From NCBI GenBank assembly GCA_023434365.1, contig JAEYSV010000066.1, positions 1 through 12,294 on the forward strand: DNA of 12,294 nt, in the 5' to 3' direction. The DNA is from Bacillota bacterium (GTDB taxonomy: Bacteria; Bacillota; Clostridia; Lachnospirales; Lachnospiraceae). Position 1 is the stretch's first letter. Every line of letters starts with the position of its first letter. The notes beneath the pieces are model-generated. The model was not told the DNA's origin. It ran no database searches and was given only the letters and a program-made list of their open reading frames with translations. Position numbers and translations under genes: made by a program. Shown here piece after piece: positions 1-5,967 of the stretch.

Positions 1-49
1 CCAGGGGTGCAGACTCGCAAAGAAAGACCCCTGGGATCTTCCTTTCTTT
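1..49. other. Two overlapping inverted repeats, possibly alternative hairpins
   Basis: CCAGGGGT (1-8) pairs perfectly with ACCCCTGG (27-34). AAAGAAAG (19-26) pairs perfectly with CTTTCTTT (42-49). The second stem's left arm lies in the loop of the first, so the two foldings exclude each other. This could be the tail of a terminator or attenuator whose gene lies left of the window. There is no good T-tract on either strand, so the role is unknown. Confidence 0.35.
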
Positions 50-176
50 ATACTGATGACATTATATAGGTTAATTCAGCGACAATCAATCAGATTAGGT
101 ATAAGTCAGGCTGAGAGGGTGGCAACAACAGGTTAATTACATTTATACAATTATCTATCCTTTGTATGTAGTGTAG

Positions 177-344
177 TTACATTGTTATTGTTTTATTAAT
201 ATATCTATTATACGATATCGCTGCAGGTGTCCATATAAAACTGTTATAGATAAAGCCTCCAACCATTGACCAAAATCCTCCTCCTTCATACATTTGTAAC
301 TCATCAAACGACAATTCACATAATACAGAGTTATTTTTTTCCAT
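177..344 (-). CDS. Double-glycine leader peptide (class II bacteriocin-like or peptide pheromone)
   Basis: This 55-residue peptide starts MEKNNSVLCELSFDELQMYEGG, spaced here as MEKNNSVLCE LSFDELQMYE GG. That is the standard double-glycine leader: ELS, then EL four residues on, a hydrophobic position, and GG at -2/-1. Cleavage after residue 22 would release a 33-residue core rich in aromatic residues with an internal GG (29-30). Such leaders are cut by the C39 peptidase domain of a dedicated ABC exporter; none is in this window. The ATG at 344 was chosen over the upstream in-frame ATG at 452 because AAAGGG sits 6-8 bases ahead of it and because the leader then begins where the family's leaders begin. 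A TATAAT lies about 28 bases upstream. The class is firm; killing activity, signalling role and immunity partner are not shown. Confidence 0.75.
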   Translation of the reverse strand: MEKNNSVLCELSFDELQMYEGGGFWSMVGGFIYNSFIWTPAAISYNRYINKTITM

Positions 345-371
345 GTTTACACCCTTTCTTTCTTCATAATA

Positions 372-400
372 ATTATACATCATTACATATGTTTGAAAAA
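372..400 (-). promoter_or_regulatory. Likely promoter of the double-glycine peptide gene
   Basis: On the minus strand a perfect TATAAT (377-372) lies about 28 bases before the ATG at 344. The -35 region is weak (TTTTTC at 400-395 with 17-bp spacing). It would give the peptide its own short transcript, separate from the gene at 547-1005. Confidence 0.4.
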
Positions 401-546
401 GTGATATACTTACCCTAGGTACTTTTTCAAACTGCTTAAATTGAAACTCCAATTCTTTTTCGCAAATTTGATTGAAGTTTCTTTTATATAAAGTATTGAT
501 AGAAATATATAAATAATTATGTTTGGATCAATACAATATATTTACT

Positions 547-1005
547 TTATAAAATATTTGAAGTTATTCCTACAAATATGTCTATCTCCGTATTTTCTAA
601 ATCAATAGGCTTTATATATCTTGTCACATTATATCCAACAGTTATCGGTGTCAATCCGTGTTGCATTATGTAGAGATTTAATTCATTGCATGCGTCTTTT
701 AAATCCTTAGGATGACCTATATACTTTAAAACCACTGCATTATTAATCTTAATGCAATCCTTGTATTTAAAAGGTTCTACAACTTCTATTTTTTTATCAA
801 TAGGTAATAATAATTCCATATCGATTGTATTTCCATCGCCGCCATAAGTAGCTGTAATTGGAAATGCAACTCTCTTTGCCCCAGCTTCTGTTGCTTTTTT
901 CTCCAGTTTAATGCCCAATTCCTGTAATTCCGTTTCTTTCATACTTCCCCTATACGAAAGAAGATGCTCTACTTCTAATATTTGATTCTCTAAAATTTTA
1001 TACAT
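547..1005 (-). CDS. GyrI-like / DUF5085-like small-molecule-binding-fold protein
   Basis: A 152-residue soluble protein with no signal peptide or membrane segment. Its layout fits the GyrI-like (effector-binding) fold: an N-terminal strand ending in a SYRGS motif (17-21), a helix, then VVLKYIGHPKDLKDACNEL (about 91-109), which matches the 'hydrophobic strand, H-x-G/P, amphipathic helix' part of the repeat, and a final strand (IDIFVGI). I recall DUF5085 proteins of this length and pattern in Firmicutes, some near type VII secretion toxin loci; that subfamily call is from memory and less certain. The start has only a weak GGGAA-type ribosome site. A hairpin with a T-tract lies 28-68 bases upstream. 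Its neighbours, a Hint remnant upstream and a bacteriocin-like gene downstream, suggest a toxin-locus accessory role. No ligand can be named. Confidence 0.55.
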   Translation of the reverse strand: MYKILENQILEVEHLLSYRGSMKETELQELGIKLEKKATEAGAKRVAFPITATYGGDGNTIDMELLLPIDKKIEVVEPFKYKDCIKINNAVVLKYIGHPKDLKDACNELNLYIMQHGLTPITVGYNVTRYIKPIDLENTEIDIFVGITSNIL

Positions 1006-1032
1006 TAGCTTTAAATTCCCTTCTTCTACAAT

Positions 1033-1073
1033 AAAAAAATATCTCTACCTTGTAGTAATGATTACAAAGATAT
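1033..1073 (-). terminator. Hairpin plus T7 tract between the Hint remnant and the GyrI-like gene
   Basis: On the minus strand ATATCT and TTGTA pair with TACAA and AGATAT (1068-1073/1039-1044 and 1063-1067/1050-1054), with a 5-base bulge, followed directly by seven T residues (1039-1033). This looks like an intrinsic terminator. It sits only about 28 bases before the ATG at 1005, so it either ends the old toxin transcript or acts as an attenuator in the leader of the GyrI-like gene. Confidence 0.5.
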
Positions 1074-1245
1074 ACTAAAATGACATAACCTTTTAATTAC
1101 ACTATAAATATAAACTGGCTTAGATCTGCGTATTCTTAATACTGAATATATTGCACCTAATATGATTGTTCTAGTTAATACTGGTTAATACTTATTAATA
1201 AAGATAAACAAAAAATAGCAAATACTGGGATTAATAAAATTGTAC

Positions 1246-1325
1246 AACACTTTTTTTCTATTTTCAACACTTTTTTCTATTTTCAGCAGTTTATTTCTAT
1301 TTTTAACCATTTTTTTAGTTTTTTA
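1246..1325. repeat. Degenerate tandem repeat, about 20-bp unit, four copies
   Basis: The core CTATTTTCA preceded by a T-run recurs at roughly 19-21-bp steps: units start near 1246, 1266, 1285 and 1305, each with an AACA/AGCA/AACC spacer. The last unit is the most diverged. It is non-coding and lies between the GyrI-like gene and the Hint remnants. The spacing near two helical turns would allow protein binding on one face, but simple slippage is as likely. Confidence 0.5.
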
Positions 1326-1662
1326 CTTTATTCCCTCACCAGATAGCTACCACTAACTGCATTCACAACCTGGTCACTAACCTGTAGTTCACTAGCCTTT
1401 ACAACCCTTGGTCCTTCAAATAAAATTGATGCACCAGCGTTGTCGTAAATATGTAATAATTATTCATTTGTATGGTTGATTAGTGCTAAAAAAGAAACCA
1501 AGCAGTGTCCAGTGTTAGTAGGGAGCTGGATTTTCTTTACTTTATTTATACATAGATAGCTACCACCTACTGCATTCACAACTTGGTCACCTACCTGATG
1601 TTCGCTTGCCTTTACAAACCCTTGTTCCTTCACATAGAATGGATGCTCTAGCGTTGTCGTAA
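1322..1662. repeat. Pair of diverged direct repeats carrying the Hint segment
   Basis: Positions about 1322-1447 and 1536-1662 align over their whole length, with clear matches such as GATAGCTACCAC, GCATTCACAAC and GCGTTGTCGTAA, at roughly 80 percent by eye. The pair is consistent with duplicated toxin-cassette ends that then diverged. Confidence 0.65.
1328..1450 (-). pseudogene. Hint-domain remnant, copy 1 (frameshifted)
   Basis: One frame reads TTLVHQFYLKDQGL then stops. Dropping one frame continues VVKASELQVSDQVVNAVSG and ends at a stop at 1328. Compared with copy 2 there is one base missing in the GGGTTTG run, which breaks the frame. The TT-x-x-H-x-F and 'KASEL-x-V-x-D' blocks are those of Hint (hedgehog/intein) domains that sit before toxin domains in polymorphic toxins. 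The conserved HPF has become HQF and VGD has become VSD, so the copy is decaying. Confidence 0.6.
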
Positions 1663-1720
1663 TGTATTCCTTATATGAGCCAATATTAGTAATATCGTTT
1701 TCTACAAGTATCTGCCGTAT
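1460..1720 (-). pseudogene. Hint-domain remnant, copy 2 (intact frame, truncated)
   Basis: An 86-codon open stretch without a credible start, entered after an in-frame stop (1721-1723) and ended by a stop at 1460-1462. Its middle reads ITTTLEHPFYVKEQGFV followed by KASEHQVGDQVVNA, the core of a Hint self-cleaving domain as found near the end of polymorphic and contact-dependent toxins in Firmicutes. The part N-terminal to it (secretion region) and the C-terminal toxin domain are missing. The last 25 or so codons, past GGSYL, do not look like a known toxin. It is best read as a fragment left by deletion or recombination between toxin cassettes. Hint identity is fairly sure from the motif; the toxin type cannot be told. 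Confidence 0.65.
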
Positions 1721-1742
1721 TTACACCTTTGCAAGTGCCATA

Positions 1743-1798
1743 AAATAGCTCTTTCCTAATGAGTATTAGTTATAGTTCTCACCAAGAAAGAGCTATTT
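1743..1798. terminator. Perfect 13-bp inverted repeat with long loop
   Basis: AAATAGCTCTTTC (1743-1755) is repeated in reverse complement at 1786-1798. The 30-base loop holds a second small stem, CTAAT/ATTAG. It lies between the Hint remnant and the 46-codon remnant and could be a terminator in either direction, although the T-tracts are short. Confidence 0.45.
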
Positions 1799-1844
1799 AT
1801 TACCAAAAGCACATATTAGTATACACTACCTTTTATTTATAATT

Positions 1845-1985
1845 TCATATTGTAATTTCTTTATCCGTCACTAGATCATAAAACCCAATGTGTAAATCTT
1901 CCTCATATAACCAACATAAATCTGTTCCATATGGCGCATCAAATATTTCTAAAATAATAGGTGAAATTTCATAAACTGATTCTGT
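1845..1985 (-). pseudogene. Unidentified gene remnant, C-terminal 46 codons
   Basis: An open stretch of 46 codons follows an in-frame TGA (1986-1988), has no start codon, and ends at TGA 1845-1847. The product is acidic and well composed for a globular protein (for example EIFDAPYGTDLCWLYEED), unlike a random frame in this AT-rich DNA. Its place just before a Hint toxin remnant is where an immunity gene would be expected, but I do not recognise the family. Confidence 0.35.
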
Positions 1986-1991
1986 TCACGG

Positions 1992-2580
1992 CTATTGTAT
2001 ATGCCATAAATTGATAAGAAAATATATGATTACGAACGTAGTGAATAATGAAAGCATCCCCTCACAAAGGCTAAATGCATTTTTAACCTTTACATTCTCT
2101 TCTTCTACAATTGTTGGGACGGAGTCTTTTATATTTTCAATGTCTTGTTTTAACTCTGTATAGGAATGGTAATACTCCTTATTGTCTAAATTAATAAACG
2201 TCTTTTCTCTCTTTTTGGTATAATTTTTATTATGTTTTCCAGCCTCTTTTGGTAAAATATTGATGTACAAGACAAATCCCTGTTGTAATATACCTCATCA
2301 TTTAGAAAGTTATCTCTGTAAAAATAATAAGAATCATCAGAAAATACTTTACTCTTTGAGACTAGTTCAAATATATTTAAACATTCCCAAAAGGTTGCCC
2401 CAAAAGAAAATATGTCACTTTCGATTGACATTTTTCCTTGTTCAAAACTTTGGGTAAAAGGAAACTTCGAATTCTCAGTACCCTCATATATTCCCTTCAG
2501 ACACCACCTTTCGATGATACACTAAATTAGAATTCTCTGCACCAGTACTATGGTAATCGCTTTTTTTATATACAAAATAG
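1992..2580 (-). pseudogene. Broken Ser/Thr protein kinase with C-terminal membrane segment
   Basis: The part from about 2505 to 2186 encodes an activation-loop-like EGTENS...TQSFEQGK, then SIESDIFSFGATFWE, which matches kinase subdomains VIII-IX (the P/S-E-Q and D-x-x-S-x-G motifs). It stops at 2186. A second frame (2270-1992) takes over with TKKREKTF...SYTELKQDIE, the usual end of a bacterial kinase C-lobe (subdomain XI), then a hydrophobic segment FTTFVIIYFLINLW and a stop. Joining the two needs a frameshift between 2270 and 2186. A further break upstream, at a TATATA run near 2490, is suggested by a third frame ending SEGNI. The N-lobe, the catalytic HRD/DFG part and any extracellular domain are gone. 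It may be related to kinases found in secretion and toxin loci, which is inference. Confidence 0.65.
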
Positions 2581-2620
2581 TCCTATCTAAATCTAGAACT
2601 AGTGCAACTGCCTGTCCCAC

Positions 2621-2657
2621 ATAAAGACAGCAGTGTTACCTCCACCGCTGTCTTTAT
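2621..2657 (-). terminator. Terminator of the integrase gene
   Basis: ATAAAGACAGC (2621-2631) and GCTGTCTTTAT (2647-2657) form an 11-bp perfect stem with a 15-base loop, a few bases past the integrase stop codon. The T-tract is short (CTTTAT), so strength is moderate. Confidence 0.6.
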
Positions 2658-2660
2658 AAA

Positions 2661-3851
2661 TTACATATTATCAAATATCTTAATTGCCTTAACTTTCAGT
2701 TTGTTCAAAACATGAACATATATGTTTACAGTTGTTGTAATATCCTTATGTCCTAGAAGTGTTGAAATTGTTGCTATATCAGCTTGTCCTTCATTAAGCA
2801 ACAACGAACCAAATGTATGCCTTAGACCATGCAAATTACACTTCTGCACATCACAATTTGCATTCCTGAGCATTTTATTTAGTGTTCTTTGAACGGTACT
2901 CTGTGACGGTGTATTCCCCCTGTTAGACAATAGTATTAAGTCGCTGTTTTTATGATTCGGATGAAACTTTTCCATTTCCTTAAGTGCCTCTAAGGCTTTC
3001 TCTGATAACGGTATATGTCTAGTGCTTGTAGCCGTTTTTGTTTTACGAAACTCATATTTCTCATCGCTATCATCATACGAAAGACTTCTGCTTTCATCGA
3101 TAAATACTAATTTATCCTTGTAGTTAATATCATTCCACCTAAGAGCTAACATTTCACCGATTCTTACTCCAGTAAAAATAATAAATACTAATGCATGAGC
3201 ATTTATACCGTAAACAGGATCTCCAACCTTACCATTCATACCTTTTTTCTTCGCCTCATTGGTTCTTTTCGATTCAATCACAAGCCGATTCACATCTTCG
3301 AGTTCCAAGAACTGCGCTGGCTTTTTTTTAACAGCAACATTTTCTTCTTTGATTCTTGATACTCGTTCAACTGGACTTGATGTCAATTCACCTACTTTAA
3401 CCGCATGCTTACAGCACTGATTAAACATAAAATAAACCTTATCTATTGTACTCTTTGAGTATTTCCTAGATAAAACTTCCAAATGCTCCTCAATGTCCTT
3501 ATAAGTCAATGCTGCCACTTGTATATTGGCAATATCATAATTCCTGATGTAATATTTAAATGTTTGTTTATCGCGATGAAATGTTGATTTTGCTACTTGT
3601 TTTATCTTTACATTCTCTATCCAATTCGAAAGAAACTCCCCTGTTGTCATTTTAGCAATTGCTGAATCATTTGTTACACTCATCTGCTTTTCAAATTCTT
3701 TTATTTTTTTATTGACATCTTTTGTTGTAGCACCATAAAATGATTTCATTCCATAACCTTCGTAATCTTTTTTGAATCGGACATATTTCTTTCCGCTTAT
3801 GACTACCTCTCCCCAAGAGCCCTCGCCATTTTTTCTTCGTTTTGCACTCAT
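2661..3851 (-). CDS. int: Tyrosine recombinase / phage-type integrase
   Basis: A 396-residue site-specific recombinase, full length for the Tn916/phage integrase group. It has an N-terminal arm-binding region (1-60, basic, with Y23 and W13 in a small beta domain), a core-binding SAM-like domain (about 68-165) and a catalytic domain (about 180-390). The whole active-site set is present: R230 in TGVRIGEMLALRW, K272 in the beta-hairpin before TRHIPL, H341 and R344 in HGLRHTF, H368 in LLGHKD, and the nucleophile Y378 in NIYVHV. It cuts and rejoins DNA through a 3'-phosphotyrosine. The start has AAGGAGG six bases ahead. It lies next to the tRNA-Arg remnant that it presumably targets. It appears intact, so the element may still be mobile if an excisionase exists outside the window. 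Confidence 0.95.
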   Translation of the reverse strand: MSAKRRKNGEGSWGEVVISGKKYVRFKKDYEGYGMKSFYGATTKDVNKKIKEFEKQMSVTNDSAIAKMTTGEFLSNWIENVKIKQVAKSTFHRDKQTFKYYIRNYDIANIQVAALTYKDIEEHLEVLSRKYSKSTIDKVYFMFNQCCKHAVKVGELTSSPVERVSRIKEENVAVKKKPAQFLELEDVNRLVIESKRTNEAKKKGMNGKVGDPVYGINAHALVFIIFTGVRIGEMLALRWNDINYKDKLVFIDESRSLSYDDSDEKYEFRKTKTATSTRHIPLSEKALEALKEMEKFHPNHKNSDLILLSNRGNTPSQSTVQRTLNKMLRNANCDVQKCNLHGLRHTFGSLLLNEGQADIATISTLLGHKDITTTVNIYVHVLNKLKVKAIKIFDNM

Positions 3852-3886
3852 AGAAAACCTCCTTATGAACTATTAGTAATATATTA

Positions 3887-3915
3887 AGTGTATCACAGGT
3901 GCAATTTTTTTACAA
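3887..3915 (-). promoter_or_regulatory. Candidate integrase promoter
   Basis: On the minus strand TTGTAA (3915-3910) and TACACT (3892-3887) are separated by 17 bases, about 36 bases before the integrase start. The -35 box abuts the AACC direct repeats, so a protein bound there could control int. An alternative pair, TTGCAC and TATTAC, overlaps it. Confidence 0.35.
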
Positions 3916-3916
3916 T

Positions 3917-3970
3917 AGTTTTAACCTAGTTTTTAACCTAATTTACATCGATTTACCCATATTTACATAC
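3917..3970. repeat. Phased direct repeats near the attachment site
   Basis: Two copies of TAGTTTT(T)AACC begin at 3917 and 3929. They are followed by three copies of ATTTAC at 3941, 3951 and 3961, exactly 10 bases apart, one helical turn. They lie between the integrase gene and the tRNA half. Repeats in this place are usually integrase arm-type sites or excisionase sites; here the role is inferred from position only. Confidence 0.5.
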
Positions 3971-4093
3971 ACCCAAACAACACAATTACACACTTTTTTC
4001 TCTTGCGGAAATCTACTAAAGCCCTATATATCAGGCGTTTTCAGGCTTTTTTAAAACTAAATTTATTTTTACTCTTTAACCACAACGTTTTCT

Positions 4094-4134
4094 CTCCGGA
4101 GCCATGTGCATGGGTTCGACTCCCATTAGATGCA
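4094..4134 (+). other. attR: Attachment site: 3' half of a tRNA-Arg(CCG)-like gene
   Basis: From 4094 the sequence reads as a tRNA anticodon loop CTCCGGA (anticodon CCG at 4096-4098), a 3' anticodon strand GCCAT, a 4-base variable loop, a perfect T-arm ATGGG-TTCGACT-CCCAT (4110-4126), a 3' acceptor strand TAGATGC and discriminator A (4134). CCA is not encoded. The bases before 4094 do not pair with GCCAT, and no D-arm or 5' acceptor (GCATCTA expected) is present, so this is not a whole tRNA. Homology starting at the anticodon loop is typical of tyrosine-integrase crossover in tRNA genes. The attR label assumes that the element lies to the left. Confidence 0.7.
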
Positions 4135-4144
4135 GTACATAAAT

Positions 4145-4190
4145 TCATAAAAAATCGGGGGGCAATAATTTGCCCCCCGATTTTTTATGA
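4145..4190. terminator. Strong bidirectional terminator
   Basis: A perfect 20-bp stem (4145-4164 with 4171-4190), a 6-base loop, a GGGGGGCA/TGCCCCCC core, and A6/T6 on the flanks. It ends the helicase transcript (stop at 4214) on the minus strand. On the plus strand it is the original terminator of the tRNA gene whose 3' half remains just upstream. Confidence 0.92.
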
Positions 4191-4213
4191 ACGTCTAATT
4201 AAATAAGTTGTTT

Positions 4214-5539
4214 CTATCTACTCTTCCTGCTATTCTTTTTCCCTTTATCCTTTTTAGAGCTACCTATCTCATTTTTGCTATCTTTCTGCTTTTTAAAATA
4301 ACTCTTTTTTTCTTTGTATGTGCCATCTGCTGTCATCCGGTACTTTATCTCCGGTGTTGGCTTTTTTCTTGGCTGCGTATTTTTTATGGCTGGAAATTTG
4401 TTAATTAGTGGATAAGGATGATCCTTTATCTCAATTAAATGTTTTCCTATCAGTCTTTCTATATCTGCAAGCTGTTCCTGCTCATCAAAGTCGCAAAATG
4501 ATATTGCTACCCCTCCAAGCCCTGCTCGACCTGTTCGTCCGATACGATGCACGTAAGTTTCCGGTGTACCTGGAAGGTCATAGTTAATCACATGGGATAA
4601 TTCATCAATGTCTATTCCTCTTGCAGCAATATCTGTCGCAATTAATACGCGCAATTCCTTATTTTTAAACTTCGTAAGGGCCGATTGTCGTGCACCCTGG
4701 GATTTGTCTCCATGGATTGCTTGCGCTGTTATATTGGCCTTTGCAAGCTGGTGAACGATTTTATCTGCTCCATGCTTAGTGCGGGAAAACACCAACGCTG
4801 ATTCTATCGTTTTATCCTTTAGAATGTGTGCCAGTAAGTTTTTCTTATTATTTTTATCAACATAATATAAAAACTGCTCTATCTTATCTACCGTTGATGA
4901 TACTGGTGTGATAGCTACTTTCGCTGGATTTTTAAGAATCGTGCTTGCGAGCCTCTCTATATCAGGTGGCATGGTAGCTGAAAAAAGAAGGGTTTGTTTT
5001 TTATCCGGTATGACAGAAATCACTTTTCTCACATCATTGATAAATCCCATGTCTAGCATACGGTCAGCTTCATCTAATATAAACAGTTTAATATGCTTTA
5101 AATCGATTAGCTTTTGACTTACTAAGTCATTCAGCCTTCCCGGAGTTGCTATGAGAATATCAACCCCTTGCTTTAACTTCTCCTCCTGAGGTGTCTGAGA
5201 TACTCCACCAAAGATTACGCAGTACTTTAATTTTGTATATTTACCGTACAAACAGAAATTTTCATAAATTTGAAGAGCCAGTTCTCTCGTTGGTGTTATG
5301 ATTAAAGCTCTAATATTTCTTTGAGCATTATGAGTGGCTTTTTCTGTTCCTAGTAGTTGAATCGTTGGTATTGCAAATGCTGCTGTTTTTCCAGTACCCG
5401 TCTGAGCACAACCAAGTAAATCTCTTCCACCTAATATTATGGGAATTGCCTCTTCTTGTATTGGTGTGGGTACTTCATAATTCTTATTCTCTAACGCTTT
5501 TAGTATAACTGGTGTAATATTTAAGTCTTTAAATTGCAT
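4214..5539 (-). CDS. ATP-dependent DEAD-box RNA helicase, RhlE type
   Basis: A 441-residue cytoplasmic RNA helicase that unwinds short duplexes in ribosome assembly or RNA turnover. All motifs are in order: Q motif (PTPIQ, 24-28), I AQTGTGKT (45-52), Ia PTREL (83-87), GG (111-112), Ib TPGR (132-135), II DEAD (156-159), III SAT (187-189), V ATDIAARGID (301-310) and VI HRIGRTGR (331-338). The tail from about 390 is Lys/Arg/Ser rich, disordered and RNA-binding in type, with no DbpA- or CsdA-like folded domain, hence RhlE-like. The start ATG at 5539 has a weak GAGG site and lies inside the reading frame of an upstream remnant (5521-5634), so translation may be coupled. The gene is followed by the strong terminator and is the first chromosomal gene beside the element. 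Confidence 0.93.
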   Translation of the reverse strand: MQFKDLNITPVILKALENKNYEVPTPIQEEAIPIILGGRDLLGCAQTGTGKTAAFAIPTIQLLGTEKATHNAQRNIRALIITPTRELALQIYENFCLYGKYTKLKYCVIFGGVSQTPQEEKLKQGVDILIATPGRLNDLVSQKLIDLKHIKLFILDEADRMLDMGFINDVRKVISVIPDKKQTLLFSATMPPDIERLASTILKNPAKVAITPVSSTVDKIEQFLYYVDKNNKKNLLAHILKDKTIESALVFSRTKHGADKIVHQLAKANITAQAIHGDKSQGARQSALTKFKNKELRVLIATDIAARGIDIDELSHVINYDLPGTPETYVHRIGRTGRAGLGGVAISFCDFDEQEQLADIERLIGKHLIEIKDHPYPLINKFPAIKNTQPRKKPTPEIKYRMTADGTYKEKKSYFKKQKDSKNEIGSSKKDKGKKNSRKSR

Positions 5540-5670
5540 GTCTGCCTCATTTCTGTATTTTGGGGATTTAAAAGCATTCTTCGTAGTTCTTCTTTCGTTA
5601 CTTTTATACCTCCCAGATCGAATATCTCTATCATATCAAAATCCTTTATATTCAGTGCATATATGAACCT
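5521..5670 (-). pseudogene. DUF1456 (YehS-like) gene remnant, possible leader peptide of the helicase
   Basis: An open frame after TGA (5671-5673) reads YALNIKDFDMIEIFDLGGIK then VTKEELRRML, ending at TAA 5521. It matches the repeat unit of DUF1456 proteins (pattern 'RYAL..kD.dM.EIF.LGG.eVtkeEv'), which have two such units of about 70 residues. Here only about half of one unit is left, fused to unrelated codons that run over the helicase start in another frame. An ATG at 5634 has AAAGGA seven bases upstream, so a 37-residue peptide may still be made and may couple translation to the helicase. The family match is by motif memory. Confidence 0.55.
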
Positions 5671-5967
5671 TCACTATATATAATTATTATTGGTGTTTTT
5701 CTTAATCTCAACACATTTTTTTACACATAAAATGATTATGCACGTAATAACATCATATTGATGCATAGGTAAGCATTATATCCTATATTTAGCATTTCTA
5801 CAATTAAAATAATATATTTTTATCTTAAACGTCTAAAAAAACTGCTGCTGAAAACAGAAACCCTGTTGGCCATTGCGGTCAGCAGGGTTTTACGCTATGT
5901 ATTTAACATTATAATCCCAAGAGTATCTTTTTCTTTAGAGTTCTTTCTGTTCCCCTTCTTTGCCCGA
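5671..5967. other. Intergenic region between helicase and small membrane protein
   Basis: Apart from the hairpin at 5858-5890 I see no gene here. It is AT-rich with stops in all frames, and it presumably holds the promoter for the helicase transcript and the 3' end of the 5968-6249 transcript. Confidence 0.5.
5858..5890 (-). terminator. Terminator after the small membrane protein gene
   Basis: AAACCCTG (5858-5865) pairs with CAGGGTTT (5883-5890), extended past one mismatch. A second possible pairing of CTGCTG/CAGCAG leads on the minus strand to a T6 run (5840-5835). It lies about 80 bases after the stop at 5968. Confidence 0.6.

Larger units (their letters stand above)
1..4095. mobile_element. 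Right-hand part of an integrative element inserted in a tRNA-Arg gene
   Basis: The segment is bounded on the right by an orphan 3' half of a tRNA (4094-4134) and carries a full tyrosine integrase just inside that boundary. The tRNA half is followed by a terminator and a housekeeping helicase gene, so the chromosome lies to the right and the element to the left. The left end and the reconstituted whole tRNA are outside the window. Cargo is a double-glycine peptide, a GyrI-like protein, and broken Hint-toxin and kinase genes. No conjugation or replication genes are visible in this part, so whether it is an ICE, a prophage or a smaller island is open. Confidence 0.72.

Noticed and set aside
4..120. 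TPP riboswitch (GGGGTGC ... GGCTGAGAG words)
   Set aside because: The two words lie about 100 bases apart, far more than the short spacing in real THI elements. The remaining conserved parts are missing and no thiamine gene follows.
112..133. T-box sequence (AGGGTGGCAAC on the plus strand)
   Set aside because: It resembles the T-box core, but no terminator, specifier stem or plus-strand gene follows; only the antisense of the peptide gene does. It is at most a relic.
345..452. Longer start for the double-glycine peptide (91 residues)
   Set aside because: The extra 36 residues have no leader-like features, and the ribosome site and -10 box fit the internal ATG at 344.
4094..4134. Complete tRNA or tmRNA gene
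   Set aside because: There is no D-arm, 5' acceptor or pairing anticodon strand upstream, and no tmRNA tag frame. Only the 3' half is present.
4003..4206. Plus-strand 67-codon frame over the tRNA remnant and terminator
   Set aside because: It runs through the T-arm and the perfect terminator hairpin, has no ribosome site, and is composed like random AT-rich DNA.
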